Assembly (NCBI RefSeq): GCF_005250615.1
Contig: NZ_SULM01000005.1
Span: 350,812 to 414,811, forward strand
Reading direction: 5' to 3'
Length of the DNA stretch: 64,000 nucleotides
Source: Pseudomonas rhizoryzae
Lineage (GTDB): Bacteria; Pseudomonadota; Gammaproteobacteria; Pseudomonadales; Pseudomonadaceae
Below are positions 6,429 through 13,990 of this stretch, in pieces (position 1 is the stretch's first letter; each line of letters begins with the position of its first letter). The notes under the pieces were generated by a model. That model did no database searches, had not been told where the DNA came from, and worked only from the letters and a program-made list of their open reading frames with translations. Made by a program: the position numbers and the translations under genes.

Positions 6429-6758
6429 ATGACCCTCGCCATCCAGCATGAGCGGGCGCTCGAGTGCGCCCACGAGCAGGTGCTGCAGCTCCAGCACGAC
6501 ATCGACACCGGCAACCCCGACACGATGCTGGCCTTCGCCATCCACTGCGACCTCCAGATCGACCCGGCGCGCCAGGTCGCGCTGCTGGAGACGCTGGCCG
6601 CCATGCGCGATCACCAGTTCAACGAGGCCTACATGACCCTCGCCAGCATCTGTCTCCCGCTGGCCAAGGAGCTGCTGGAGTGGCGCCGGGTACTGCTGGC
6701 CGAGCACGAACCTTTTTTCACCGCCGAACTGGCCAAGCGCCGCAAGGAGGCTGCATGA
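6429..6758 (+). CDS. Hypothetical helical phage protein
   Basis: This 109-residue product is mostly helical (ERALECAHEQVLQLQHDI; PLAKELLEWRRVLLAEHEP). I prefer ATG 6429 to the in-frame ATG 6387 because the intervening bases hold a GCGCC-GTCC-GGCGC hairpin like those between other genes of this operon. Its stop overlaps the next start (ATGA), so translation is probably coupled. Function unknown. Confidence 0.58.
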   Translation: MTLAIQHERALECAHEQVLQLQHDIDTGNPDTMLAFAIHCDLQIDPARQVALLETLAAMRDHQFNEAYMTLASICLPLAKELLEWRRVLLAEHEPFFTAELAKRRKEAA

Positions 6759-6961
6759 AAACCGATCAGGAAATCGCCCAACGCCTGGTGGAGATGTGGA
6801 TCGCTCGCATCCCCGCCTTCGGTGACGGCATCGCCGAGGGCATGAACGAGATGGCCTATGCCCTGGGCGCCATCGACGACCGGGCCCACGACCACAACCG
6901 GGTTCGCATCTCGCAGGAAGTCGCGAAGCGCTGGGCAAAGGCGCAAGGAGCAGCAGCATGA
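6755..6961 (+). CDS. Small hypothetical phage protein (68 aa)
   Basis: ATG 6755 follows AAGGAGG and overlaps the preceding stop. The 68-residue product is helical with an acidic first half (MKTDQEIAQRLVEMW) and a basic end (ISQEVAKRWAKAQG). It is one link in a chain of ATGA-overlapping genes from 6429 to 7777. Function unknown. Confidence 0.6.
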   Translation: MKTDQEIAQRLVEMWIARIPAFGDGIAEGMNEMAYALGAIDDRAHDHNRVRISQEVAKRWAKAQGAAA

Positions 6962-7176
6962 CCATTAACGACGGAGGTCGCGCATTCCCTCGCACCAGTG
7001 ATGCCTACGGCCCTGAGTTCGGCATGAGCCTGCGCGACTACTTCGCGGCCAAGGCTATGCAGGGCTGCAATGCCAATCTGGACGAGCAGTTCACCAGGAT
7101 GAACCTGACGGCCGTGGCGCAGATGGCATATCAGCAGGCTGACGAGATGCTGGCAGCGCGGGAGGTCCAGCCGTGA
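6958..7176 (+). CDS. Conserved small phage protein (GMSLRDYFAAKAMQ type)
   Basis: The 72-residue product carries GMSLRDYFAAKAMQG, a motif I recall from many small early proteins of lambda-like phages whose role is undetermined. It overlaps both neighbours by 4 bases. The N-terminus (INDGGRAFPR) is also typical of that family. Probably cytoplasmic; no catalytic signature. Confidence 0.68.
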   Translation: MTINDGGRAFPRTSDAYGPEFGMSLRDYFAAKAMQGCNANLDEQFTRMNLTAVAQMAYQQADEMLAAREVQP

Positions 7177-7373
7177 CCACCTCCCCCGTCCCCGCCATCA
7201 CCGACGACCAAGTCGCCGAGGCCGAAGCGCGCCACACCCTGCTGCTGCGCGCCAGACAGTCGCTGCCCGACGCCCTGGGCCTGCCGCCGGAGACCCGGCT
7301 GATCGATACCCCGATCCGCTCCCCAATGATGCGCCGGCCGGGTCGGCGCTGGTCGGTGGAGGTGGCGTCATGA
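7173..7373 (+). CDS. Small hypothetical phage protein (66 aa)
   Basis: It starts at GTG 7173 inside the preceding stop overlap. The 66-residue product has a helical first half (DDQVAEAEARHTLLLRARQ) and an arginine-rich end (RRPGRRWSVEVAS). Support is mainly positional: tight overlaps on both sides within the operon. Function unknown. Confidence 0.5.
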   Translation: MTTSPVPAITDDQVAEAEARHTLLLRARQSLPDALGLPPETRLIDTPIRSPMMRRPGRRWSVEVAS

Positions 7374-7777
7374 CGAAGCCTCTCGAAGCCATTGTTCGCC
7401 ACGAGCGTGCGGCCCAGGAGGTCGCAAGGCTACGGCGCGAGATCGGCAAGGCTCTGGCGCTCTGTTCGGTCAGCGTTGAGCACCAGGACTGGAGCCTACC
7501 TGCAGCTCGCCGGAACGAGCTCACTGAGCCTGGCGGCCGGATCAAGACACACCTCTGGCAGGCTCTTCATCACCTTGAGCCCTCCTCTTGCGGCTACGGC
7601 ATGGTCCGCCTTGATGACCACGATGTTGGTAACTTCCTAGCTGATGCGGAGTGCGAGCACTGCCGCAAAGCCTGGGAGCTGCACCTTAAGCGCAAGGTAG
7701 CGCGGCAGGAACTGGGTCGCGCCAGGGTAGCGATTCGAGCTATCGGGCGGGCGGCGCTGGCCAAGGTCGCATCGTGA
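7370..7777 (+). CDS. Hypothetical phage protein with CEHC motif
   Basis: This 135-residue product starts at ATG 7370 overlapping the previous stop. It has an N-terminal helix, a middle region with paired cysteines (ECEHCRKAWELHLK) that could bind a metal together with nearby histidines, and a basic helical end. Coupled by overlap to both neighbours. No family recognised. Confidence 0.6.
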   Translation: MTKPLEAIVRHERAAQEVARLRREIGKALALCSVSVEHQDWSLPAARRNELTEPGGRIKTHLWQALHHLEPSSCGYGMVRLDDHDVGNFLADAECEHCRKAWELHLKRKVARQELGRARVAIRAIGRAALAKVAS

Positions 7778-7872
7778 AAGCCCAGTCCATGGCACGCGCC
7801 ATCGCCGAGGGCGCTCTGGCCGCCGTCGCTCTCTACGCCTTTCTCATCATCGCCTGGCTTGCCTTCTGCTGA
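7774..7872 (+). CDS. Short single-span membrane peptide (32 aa)
   Basis: GTG 7774 overlaps the previous stop and opens a 32-codon frame. After a basic start (MKAQSMARAIAEG) comes a hydrophobic helix (VALYAFLIIAWLAF), so it is probably an inner-membrane peptide. Lambda-type early operons contain similar tiny membrane proteins, such as the Kil and Ral regions, but no homology is claimed. The tight coupling and composition argue that it is translated. Confidence 0.5.
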   Translation: MKAQSMARAIAEGALAAVALYAFLIIAWLAFC

Positions 7873-7886
7873 GCCCTGGAGCCCCC

Positions 7887-8789
7887 ATGAACGCACTCAT
7901 TTCGGTCGGCCAGCTCGACCGCCAGAAGTACCTCGGCAGCAGCGACGTTGCCGGCATCCTCGGCATCAGCCCCTGGCGCACGCCGCTGGACGTCTACCTC
8001 GACAAGGTCCAGGGCCGCCAGCCCGACGATCCGGCGAAGGCCAAAATCTTCGCCCGCGGCTCGCGGATGGAGCCCTACGTCATCGACCTGCTGGCCGAAG
8101 AGACCGGGATGGTGATCGTCCGCCGCGGCGAGCGGTACCGCGACCCGGTGCATACCTACATGGCCGCGGAGATCGATGCCGAGGCCGAGACAGGCGAGAA
8201 CATCGAGATCAAGACGGTCTCCCCGTTCAAGGCCCAGGCATGGGGTGAAGAGCAGACCGATGCCATCCCGGTGCATTACACCGCCCAGGCCATGCACGGC
8301 CTGATGGTCACTGGGCGGCAAGTCTGCGTCTTCGGCGTGCTGATCGGCGGCGATGACTTCCGGATCTACCGGGTCGAGCGCGACGACGAGACCATCGAGG
8401 CGATCCGCGCCGCCGAGATCGAGTTCTGGGAGCGGATCCAGCGCAAGGAACCACCGCCGCCCTCGACCGTCACCGACATCCTGCGGCTCTTCGACAAGGA
8501 TTCCGGCGCCAGTATCGAAGCGGACGGCACCACAGCTGCCATGGTTGCCGAGCTGTCCAGCATCAAGACCCAGCTAAAGCGTCTGGAGAACGAGAAGGAG
8601 CGTCTGGAAGAGCACATCAAGGTGTTCATGCTCGATTGCACCTCCCTGACGGTGCAGGGCCGGCCGGTGGCCACCTGGAAGACCCAGGAAAGCCGGCGCT
8701 TCGACCAGACCGCATTCGGCGAGGCGCATCCCGCCCTGCTCGAGCAGTTCAAGCGGACCAACAGGTCCCGCGTCTTTCGCCTCAAGTAA
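7887..8789 (+). CDS. YqaJ/lambda-exonuclease-type viral recombinase nuclease
   Basis: This 300-residue protein should degrade the 5' strand of double-stranded DNA ends and leave 3' tails for annealing. Residues 16-31 (LGSSDVAGILGISPWR) are the YqaJ signature. The catalytic core shows Glu62 (RMEPYVIDL), Asp97 (AAEIDAEAE), Glu107 and Lys109 (IEIKT). The D-x9-E-x-K spacing equals that of lambda exonuclease. The C-terminal third holds a coiled coil (LSSIKTQLKRLENEKERLEE). The recT gene follows after 11 bp, so the two form a Red-like pair. Confidence 0.88.
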   Translation: MNALISVGQLDRQKYLGSSDVAGILGISPWRTPLDVYLDKVQGRQPDDPAKAKIFARGSRMEPYVIDLLAEETGMVIVRRGERYRDPVHTYMAAEIDAEAETGENIEIKTVSPFKAQAWGEEQTDAIPVHYTAQAMHGLMVTGRQVCVFGVLIGGDDFRIYRVERDDETIEAIRAAEIEFWERIQRKEPPPPSTVTDILRLFDKDSGASIEADGTTAAMVAELSSIKTQLKRLENEKERLEEHIKVFMLDCTSLTVQGRPVATWKTQESRRFDQTAFGEAHPALLEQFKRTNRSRVFRLK

Positions 8790-8800
8790 GGAAACCAAAC

Positions 8801-9784
8801 ATGTCCCAAGCACAGCTCAAGGCGGCCGCCCAGGGCGGCGCCGGCAATTCCCGCCAGATCCTGGCCCAGACCGCCACGGATGCCGGCGCTGGCAACGTGA
8901 AGAAATTCTTCGAGAGCCAGAAAGGCATGCTCAAGCAGGTGCTGCCCAAGCACCTGGACCCTGACCGGATGCTCCGGATCGCCCTGGGCGCCATGCGCAC
9001 CACGCCGAAGCTCATGAACTGCACCGTCGAGTCCCTGCTGGGCGCCGCGGTCCAGTGCTCGATGCTCGGCCTGGAGCCGAACACACCGATGGGCCACATC
9101 TACCTGATCCCCTTCGACAAGCGGGAGAAGGTCGGCGGAGAGTGGCGGACCACGAAGACCGAAGTCCAGATCATCATGGGCTACAAGGGGATGCTGGACC
9201 TGGCGCGGCGCTCCGGTCAGATCATCAGCATCGGCGCCCACGAGGTCTGCGAGAACGACGAGTTCGACTATGCCTACGGCTTGGACGAACGCCTGCACCA
9301 CAAGCCGGCCCTGGGTGACCGTGGCGAGGTCATCGCTTTCTACGCGGTGGCGAAGCTCGTCGGCGGCGGCCACGCCTTTGAGGTGATGAGCCGGCAACAG
9401 GTCGACCAGATCCGCGACAAGTCGGCCGAGAAGAACCGGGCGAAGCGCGATAACCGCGGCAACTTCATCATCACCGGCCCCTGGGCCGATCACTACGTTG
9501 AGATGGGCCGCAAGACCGTCACCCGGCGGCTCTTCAAGTGGTTGCCGATGAGTATCGAGATGGCCAATGCCGCCAGTCTGGACGAACGAGCCGACACCGG
9601 CGCAAGCCAGGCGCTGGATACCGCGCTGCATGGCGACTACACCGTGCTCACCCCGAGCGATCCCGAGCCGCAGGAGCCGGAAGGCGCCGGCGCCCAGGCC
9701 GAGCATCAGGACGAGCAGCCAGCCACCGACACCGGGTCGACCGAGCAGCAGCAGGTCGGTGACGACGAATTCAGCATGGAGTGA
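8801..9784 (+). CDS. recT: RecT single-strand annealing protein
   Basis: This 327-residue protein is a RecT/Redbeta-type annealase acting on the 3' tails produced by the preceding nuclease. Recognisable parts include an N-terminal region (KFFESQKGMLKQVLPKHLDP), LGLEPNTPMGHIYLIPFD, VQIIMGYKGMLDLARRSG and DHYVEMGRKTVTRRLFKWLP. The last 65 residues are acidic and Gln-rich, as in SSB-interacting tails. ATG 8801 was chosen because it follows AAGGAAACC closely and matches the family start; the frame is open upstream. Confidence 0.92.
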   Translation: MSQAQLKAAAQGGAGNSRQILAQTATDAGAGNVKKFFESQKGMLKQVLPKHLDPDRMLRIALGAMRTTPKLMNCTVESLLGAAVQCSMLGLEPNTPMGHIYLIPFDKREKVGGEWRTTKTEVQIIMGYKGMLDLARRSGQIISIGAHEVCENDEFDYAYGLDERLHHKPALGDRGEVIAFYAVAKLVGGGHAFEVMSRQQVDQIRDKSAEKNRAKRDNRGNFIITGPWADHYVEMGRKTVTRRLFKWLPMSIEMANAASLDERADTGASQALDTALHGDYTVLTPSDPEPQEPEGAGAQAEHQDEQPATDTGSTEQQQVGDDEFSME

Positions 9785-9990
9785 TGGCCATGGCCAGCCG
9801 GACCGTAGAGGAGCTGTTCGACCGCGTCGAGCAGTTCACCGCCCTGCTGGCCGCCGCTGAGGACGGCGCGGATACGGACTGGGAGATCCAGTTCACCACG
9901 GACATCCGCGACCAGTTCGAGCGCTACGGCGCACATACCTACCTCAGCGACGCCCAGCTGCAGTCGCTCAACAAGATCGCCCACCAGTAG
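9784..9990 (+). CDS. Small acidic phage protein (about 68 aa)
   Basis: The start overlaps the recT stop (TGATG, ATG 9784; an upstream GTG at 9781 is also in frame). The product is acidic and helical (VEELFDRVEQFTALLAAAEDG; DIRDQFERYGAHTYLS). It lies between recT and the next phage gene with short gaps. It could be an accessory to the Red-like pair, but nothing in the sequence shows its role. Confidence 0.55.
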   Translation: MAMASRTVEELFDRVEQFTALLAAAEDGADTDWEIQFTTDIRDQFERYGAHTYLSDAQLQSLNKIAHQ

Positions 9991-10000
9991 GAACCCACCC

Positions 10001-10843
10001 ATGAAAATGGAACACCGCGCCATCATCGAAAGCGCCAAGCGTCACGGCTGCATGCCCTCGGAACTCGCTCACCAGCTGCTGGTACACGACCTGGTGGAGA
10101 CCTGCCTCTTCGAGCTGCACAACCTCAAGGCGCCCTATCACAAGCTGAACGAGGGCCAGCAGCAGGAAGTGATCGACCGGATCACCGAGAAGGCCGAGGA
10201 AGCGGTGACGATCGCCGTCCGGATCATCAGCGCCCGAGGCGCTGCTGCGGTGCCGATCGAGGTGCGGTCAATCAAGGTAGAGGCCAAGGCCCTGACGGTA
10301 ACGGCCAAGGTTGATGCCCTGGAACCGGGCAAGCACGAACTGACTGACTCGGCCGGCAAGCTCTGCCTGCTGGTGCTGGCGCCGGATGATTACCGCGAAG
10401 GCCTGGACGCCATCCAGCCCGACCGTGACCAGTCGGACCTGCCGCTGGCGGTCGGTGACCTGCTGGGCAGCCCGGAAGAGCTGGCCGAGCGCCTGGGCGG
10501 CACCGCCGAGGACCTGGCGCAAGCAGCAGACGGCGCAGCTACAGACGAAGCGCTCCAGCAGCAGGATGCCCAGCCCGAGGATGCTGGCGCCGCAGAGCCA
10601 TATCCCGCGGCATACGGCGTCGTACCCTATTCCGACATCTGCGCCGTCCTGGCCCGCGCCACGCCGCCCGTGACCATCGACTACCTGCAGAGCCGGTTCG
10701 CTATTGGCAGCGACGCCGCCCGCGCCCTGGTGGTCCGCCTGCTCGATGACAAGGTCATCGCCGTGCAGAGCGAAGCGGAAAACCCGCTACACAACACCTA
10801 CCGCGTCACCAAGGACCTCGACGAAGTCGTCTCGATGGAGTAA
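10001..10843 (+). CDS. Phage protein with C-terminal winged-helix-like domain
   Basis: This 280-residue product has a helical N-terminus (residues 1-80), a beta-rich middle (80-130), an acidic Gln/Asp-rich linker (145-205) and a C-terminal segment (YSDICAVLARATPPVTIDYL, then FAIGSDAARALVVRLLDDKV) that resembles the FtsK-gamma winged helix. It may bind DNA. It precedes the Rad50-like gene by 5 bp. Neighbours point to DNA recombination or repair; the precise role is unknown. Confidence 0.6.
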   Translation: MKMEHRAIIESAKRHGCMPSELAHQLLVHDLVETCLFELHNLKAPYHKLNEGQQQEVIDRITEKAEEAVTIAVRIISARGAAAVPIEVRSIKVEAKALTVTAKVDALEPGKHELTDSAGKLCLLVLAPDDYREGLDAIQPDRDQSDLPLAVGDLLGSPEELAERLGGTAEDLAQAADGAATDEALQQQDAQPEDAGAAEPYPAAYGVVPYSDICAVLARATPPVTIDYLQSRFAIGSDAARALVVRLLDDKVIAVQSEAENPLHNTYRVTKDLDEVVSME

Positions 10844-10848
10844 CAGCC

Positions 10849-12588
10849 ATGCGCATCACGAATATCACCGCTACCAACGTCCAGGGGCTGCGAAATGCAG
10901 CCCTTGTCGTATCTGAGCCCCTGCTACTGGTGTCCGGTGACAATGGCGCCGGTAAAAGCTCACTGCTCGACAGCATCGCCATGGCGTTCACCGGGCAGCC
11001 GCGCCGCGTTTCCCTGAAGAAGGAGCTTGACCGGCTGGTAACCGAGGGCGCGAAGAAAGGCGAGGCCCATGTCACCTACGTCGACGCCGCTGGCGAAAGC
11101 CAGACCGCCTGGATGATGCTGCCGGGTGGTAAATCGGTGGTAATTCCTGATGCGCCGTTTCTTCCCTTTGTCCTGGAAGCCGCGAGATTCGCGGCCCTGG
11201 ATGGTAAAGATCGACGGAAGGTGCTGTTCGACCTGACCGGTGCGGGCGCCGGTGCCGCTGAGGTGGCCCGCCGCCTGGAAGCCAAGGGCGCCGACCTGGC
11301 GAAGTTCGAGAAGGTGAAGCCGCTGCTGCGCGGTGGCTTCCCTGCTGCCGAGGCCCAGGCCAAGGAATACGCCGCCGAGTCGCGCGGCGCCTGGAAGGCT
11401 ATCACCGGCGAGAACTACGGCAGCCAGAAGGCCGAGGCGTGGGAGCCAGATTTACCGTCCACCACCGTCACCCAGGAGCAGATCGCCGAGGCCGCCAAGG
11501 CCTTGTCCGATCTCGACGGCGACCTGGCCGAAGCGCAGCAGACCCTGGGCGGCCACAAGGCCAATGTCCAGGCCGCCGCCCAGCGCCAGGCCCGCATGGC
11601 ACAGCTGCGCGACACCGCTGACCTGCTGCAGCGCCGCCAGGAGAAACTCAGCGCCGACCAGGCCCGCGTCGCTGAGTGGGAGCCGAAGGTGGCCGAGGCC
11701 CAGCGCGCCGCGGCAGGCGAACCGGCACATGACCCGCTGGCCTGCCCGCACTGTCAGGGCCAGGTGCTGATGGAGCGCGGCCAGCTGGTGGCCTATGTAG
11801 CGCCGGAGAAGGTCGCCGACCCCGAAGCCGCCCGCCGCCTGACCGAATACCAGGGCTATCTGCAAAGCGCTCAGCGCGCAGTGGCCAACAGCCAGCGCGA
11901 CGTCGACCAGAGCCGCGCTGCTACCGAGCAGCTCACCGATCTGGAAGCCCAGGCCGCTGCGGTACCGGATGCCCAGGCCATCGAGAACGCCGAGCAGGCC
12001 ATCTCCGGGCTACGCCAGGAGCGCGACAAGGCCCGGGCCAAGCACCAGGCCCTGGTGGACGCCCATGGCGCCATCGCCGGTCGCGACGCTGCGATCGCCA
12101 ACGCCGCTCAGCACCATGCCGATGTCGTGGCCTGGTCGCTGATCGCCGACGCCCTGGCGCCCACCGGCATCCCGGCCGAGATCCTCGCCGGCGCGCTTGA
12201 CCCGTTCAACGAGCTGCTGGCGGCCCAGGCCGCGGTGGCCAACTGGCAACCGGTGGTGATCACCCCCGAGATCGACATCACCTACGGCGGCCGCCTCTAT
12301 GGGCTGCTCTCGGAATCGGAGAAGTGGCGCGCCGACACCTTGCTGGCCGTCGCCATCGCGCGACTGTCCGGCATCCGCCTGGTTCTGCTGGACCGCTTCG
12401 ACGTGCTGCAGCCCACCTCCCGCCCCCAGGCGCTGAAGCTGCTGCTGGCCCTGACCCGCTCCGGCGACCTCGACAGCGCCGTCATGGCCGGGACGATGAA
12501 GGAGCCCATGGCCAAGGTGCCGGCCGGCATCCAGCAGGTGTGGATCCAGGGTGGCGTGATCACCGAGACCGAAGCCAAGGCCGCATAA
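10849..12588 (+). CDS. Rad50/SbcC/SMC-like ATPase with zinc hook
   Basis: This 579-residue ATPase has Walker A at residues 30-37 (GDNGAGKS), long coiled coils, a CPHC hook at 299-302 that should dimerise through zinc, and a C-terminal lobe with a signature-like SESEKWRAD followed by a Walker B-like LVLLDRFDVL. The residue after the Walker B Asp is Arg, not the usual Glu, so the catalytic base is unclear. Family members hold DNA ends for a partner nuclease. No SbcD-like nuclease is visible; the neighbouring YqaJ or DnaQ-like enzymes could be partners. A terminator hairpin encloses its stop codon. Confidence 0.82.
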   Translation: MRITNITATNVQGLRNAALVVSEPLLLVSGDNGAGKSSLLDSIAMAFTGQPRRVSLKKELDRLVTEGAKKGEAHVTYVDAAGESQTAWMMLPGGKSVVIPDAPFLPFVLEAARFAALDGKDRRKVLFDLTGAGAGAAEVARRLEAKGADLAKFEKVKPLLRGGFPAAEAQAKEYAAESRGAWKAITGENYGSQKAEAWEPDLPSTTVTQEQIAEAAKALSDLDGDLAEAQQTLGGHKANVQAAAQRQARMAQLRDTADLLQRRQEKLSADQARVAEWEPKVAEAQRAAAGEPAHDPLACPHCQGQVLMERGQLVAYVAPEKVADPEAARRLTEYQGYLQSAQRAVANSQRDVDQSRAATEQLTDLEAQAAAVPDAQAIENAEQAISGLRQERDKARAKHQALVDAHGAIAGRDAAIANAAQHHADVVAWSLIADALAPTGIPAEILAGALDPFNELLAAQAAVANWQPVVITPEIDITYGGRLYGLLSESEKWRADTLLAVAIARLSGIRLVLLDRFDVLQPTSRPQALKLLLALTRSGDLDSAVMAGTMKEPMAKVPAGIQQVWIQGGVITETEAKAA

Positions 12589-12598
12589 GCGGCCTTTC
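12577..12598 (+). terminator. Hairpin spanning the stop codon of the Rad50-like gene
   Basis: AAGGCCGC pairs perfectly with GCGGCCTT around ATAA, then TTC. The TAA stop is in the loop. The T-run is short, so it may attenuate transcription and not stop it. Confidence 0.5.
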
Positions 12599-12616
12599 AT
12601 CATTCAAGGATCAGAC

Positions 12617-13333
12617 ATGCAACCGATCATTTTCGATACCGAGACCACCGGCACCGACCACCAGAGCGACCAGATCATCGAGGCCGCGTGGCTGGTGCTC
12701 CCCGACACGCCCTCCGCCTTCATCACCACCCGGTCGCCCGATGAGTTCGAGCATTACCACGAGCGGTTCAAGCCCACCGTGGCCATCAGCCTCGGCGCCC
12801 AGGCCACCCACCACATCATCTGCACCGACCTGGTGGATTGCCGCGAGCACACCCAGTTTGCGCTGCCGCCCGGCGAGGTTCTGATGATCGGCCATAACGT
12901 CGACTTCGATTGGCGCATGGCTGGCGAGCCCAAGCGAGTGCGCCGCATCTGCACCCTGGCGCTGAGCCGGTTCCTGTTCCCTGACAAGGACAGCCACACC
13001 CAGTCGGCGATGATTTACATGATCGGACGCCGCTATGGCCGTGAGGCCTGGGCCCGCGACCTGCTGCAGAACGCCCACGCAGCGCTCGACGACGTCCGGA
13101 ACTGCGCGATCCTGCTGCGCTTCCTGCTGATCAACGCCGCGAAAGACGGCCACGAGATCGACACCTGGGATCAGGTCTATGCCCTCGCCGAGCGCGCCCG
13201 GATCCCCACGGTGATGCCCTACGGCAAGCACAAGGGCACAAAAATCAGCCAGATACCCAGCGACTACAAGGCATGGCTGCTACGCCAGGCCGACGTCGAC
13301 CCCTACCTGGTCCAGGCCCTGCGGGCTGGCTAG
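12617..13333 (+). CDS. DEDDh 3'-5' exonuclease (DnaQ/ExoX-like) with DUF3820-like tail
   Basis: The 238-residue protein begins with the exonuclease I motif FDTETTGT (Asp7, Glu9). It continues with a motif II-type GHNVDFDWRM near residue 97 and the motif III HAALDDVRNC near 152-161, giving the DEDDh active site. Residues 195-235 (MPYGKHKGTKISQIPSDYK) match the small DUF3820-type tail found on such phage exonucleases. It should remove nucleotides from 3' ends. It follows the Rad50-like ATPase by 28 bp. Confidence 0.82.
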   Translation: MQPIIFDTETTGTDHQSDQIIEAAWLVLPDTPSAFITTRSPDEFEHYHERFKPTVAISLGAQATHHIICTDLVDCREHTQFALPPGEVLMIGHNVDFDWRMAGEPKRVRRICTLALSRFLFPDKDSHTQSAMIYMIGRRYGREAWARDLLQNAHAALDDVRNCAILLRFLLINAAKDGHEIDTWDQVYALAERARIPTVMPYGKHKGTKISQIPSDYKAWLLRQADVDPYLVQALRAG

Positions 13334-13349
13334 CTACGACAGCTGAAAT

Positions 13350-13371
13350 AGGCGGCGGCATAGCCGCCTTG
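13350..13371. terminator. Hairpin between the exonuclease and the antisense gene
   Basis: GGCGGC pairs with GCCGCC around GGCATA (13351-13368), followed by TTGCTT. It lies between two convergent genes and could act on the rightward transcript. Confidence 0.45.
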
Positions 13372-13385
13372 CTTCACCGCATGAA

Positions 13386-13907
13386 TTAAATCCTGGGCGA
13401 CGGGGCGACTTGCGAAGCTAGATAATTTCTCATGCGCGTAACTAGATACGCCGGATGGTACGCCTCAAATGTTTGAGAGGGATTGGCCGGACATACCCAC
13501 TCGAAGAACTCAAGATGTTCTCCTAGTGTTTTTCCGAACAAACCAGTGAATAGCTCTTCCCCCTCTGCATACGAACTACTTTCGAAATCGTCGAAGTTAT
13601 GCGCAGCAAACTTATTCCTAAGCCTGACCAGTTTTTTATCCGTGCAAAACCTTCGGAACAGACCAATTTGTTCCCTTATATCGCTGGGAAGCTCTCGGGT
13701 CTCGATTCCGTAATCCTTGAGAATATCGTGAAGTTTCACCAACGAAAGTACACAGGAGATTTTGCACATCCTGGCTATCCCAAGAAATGCAGCACTGTCA
13801 GGGCTCATATCTGAATTTTCAAGGTAGTCCCTGAATACCTTCCCAGGTGTAACCAAGTCATAGACCAGATCCACCAACAGCCAAATCAGGTGTTCTTTTC
13901 TATCCAC
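13386..13907 (-). CDS. HEPN-like protein, antisense accessory gene
   Basis: This 173-residue, all-helical product lies on the minus strand inside the rightward operon. Its DNA is visibly more AT-rich than its neighbours, which suggests separate acquisition. The segment VRLRNKFAAHNFDD (Arg97, Asn98, His103) has the R-N-x4-H pattern of HEPN ribonucleases. A hydrophobic N-terminal helix (LIWLLVDLVYDL) and a second helix near residues 45-65 would complete the four-helix bundle. HEPN proteins often act in toxin-antitoxin or abortive-infection systems. No antitoxin is evident next to it. Family membership is inferred from one motif and predicted helicity. Confidence 0.55.
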   Translation of the reverse strand: MDRKEHLIWLLVDLVYDLVTPGKVFRDYLENSDMSPDSAAFLGIARMCKISCVLSLVKLHDILKDYGIETRELPSDIREQIGLFRRFCTDKKLVRLRNKFAAHNFDDFESSSYAEGEELFTGLFGKTLGEHLEFFEWVCPANPSQTFEAYHPAYLVTRMRNYLASQVAPSPRI

Positions 13908-13990
13908 TGACTTCTCCGCTTAAAGGGCTCGCCCGTATTCAGCGAGCTATGTGAGCAAAGATCAAACTCTACCTCACAAGGAAACCGAAC

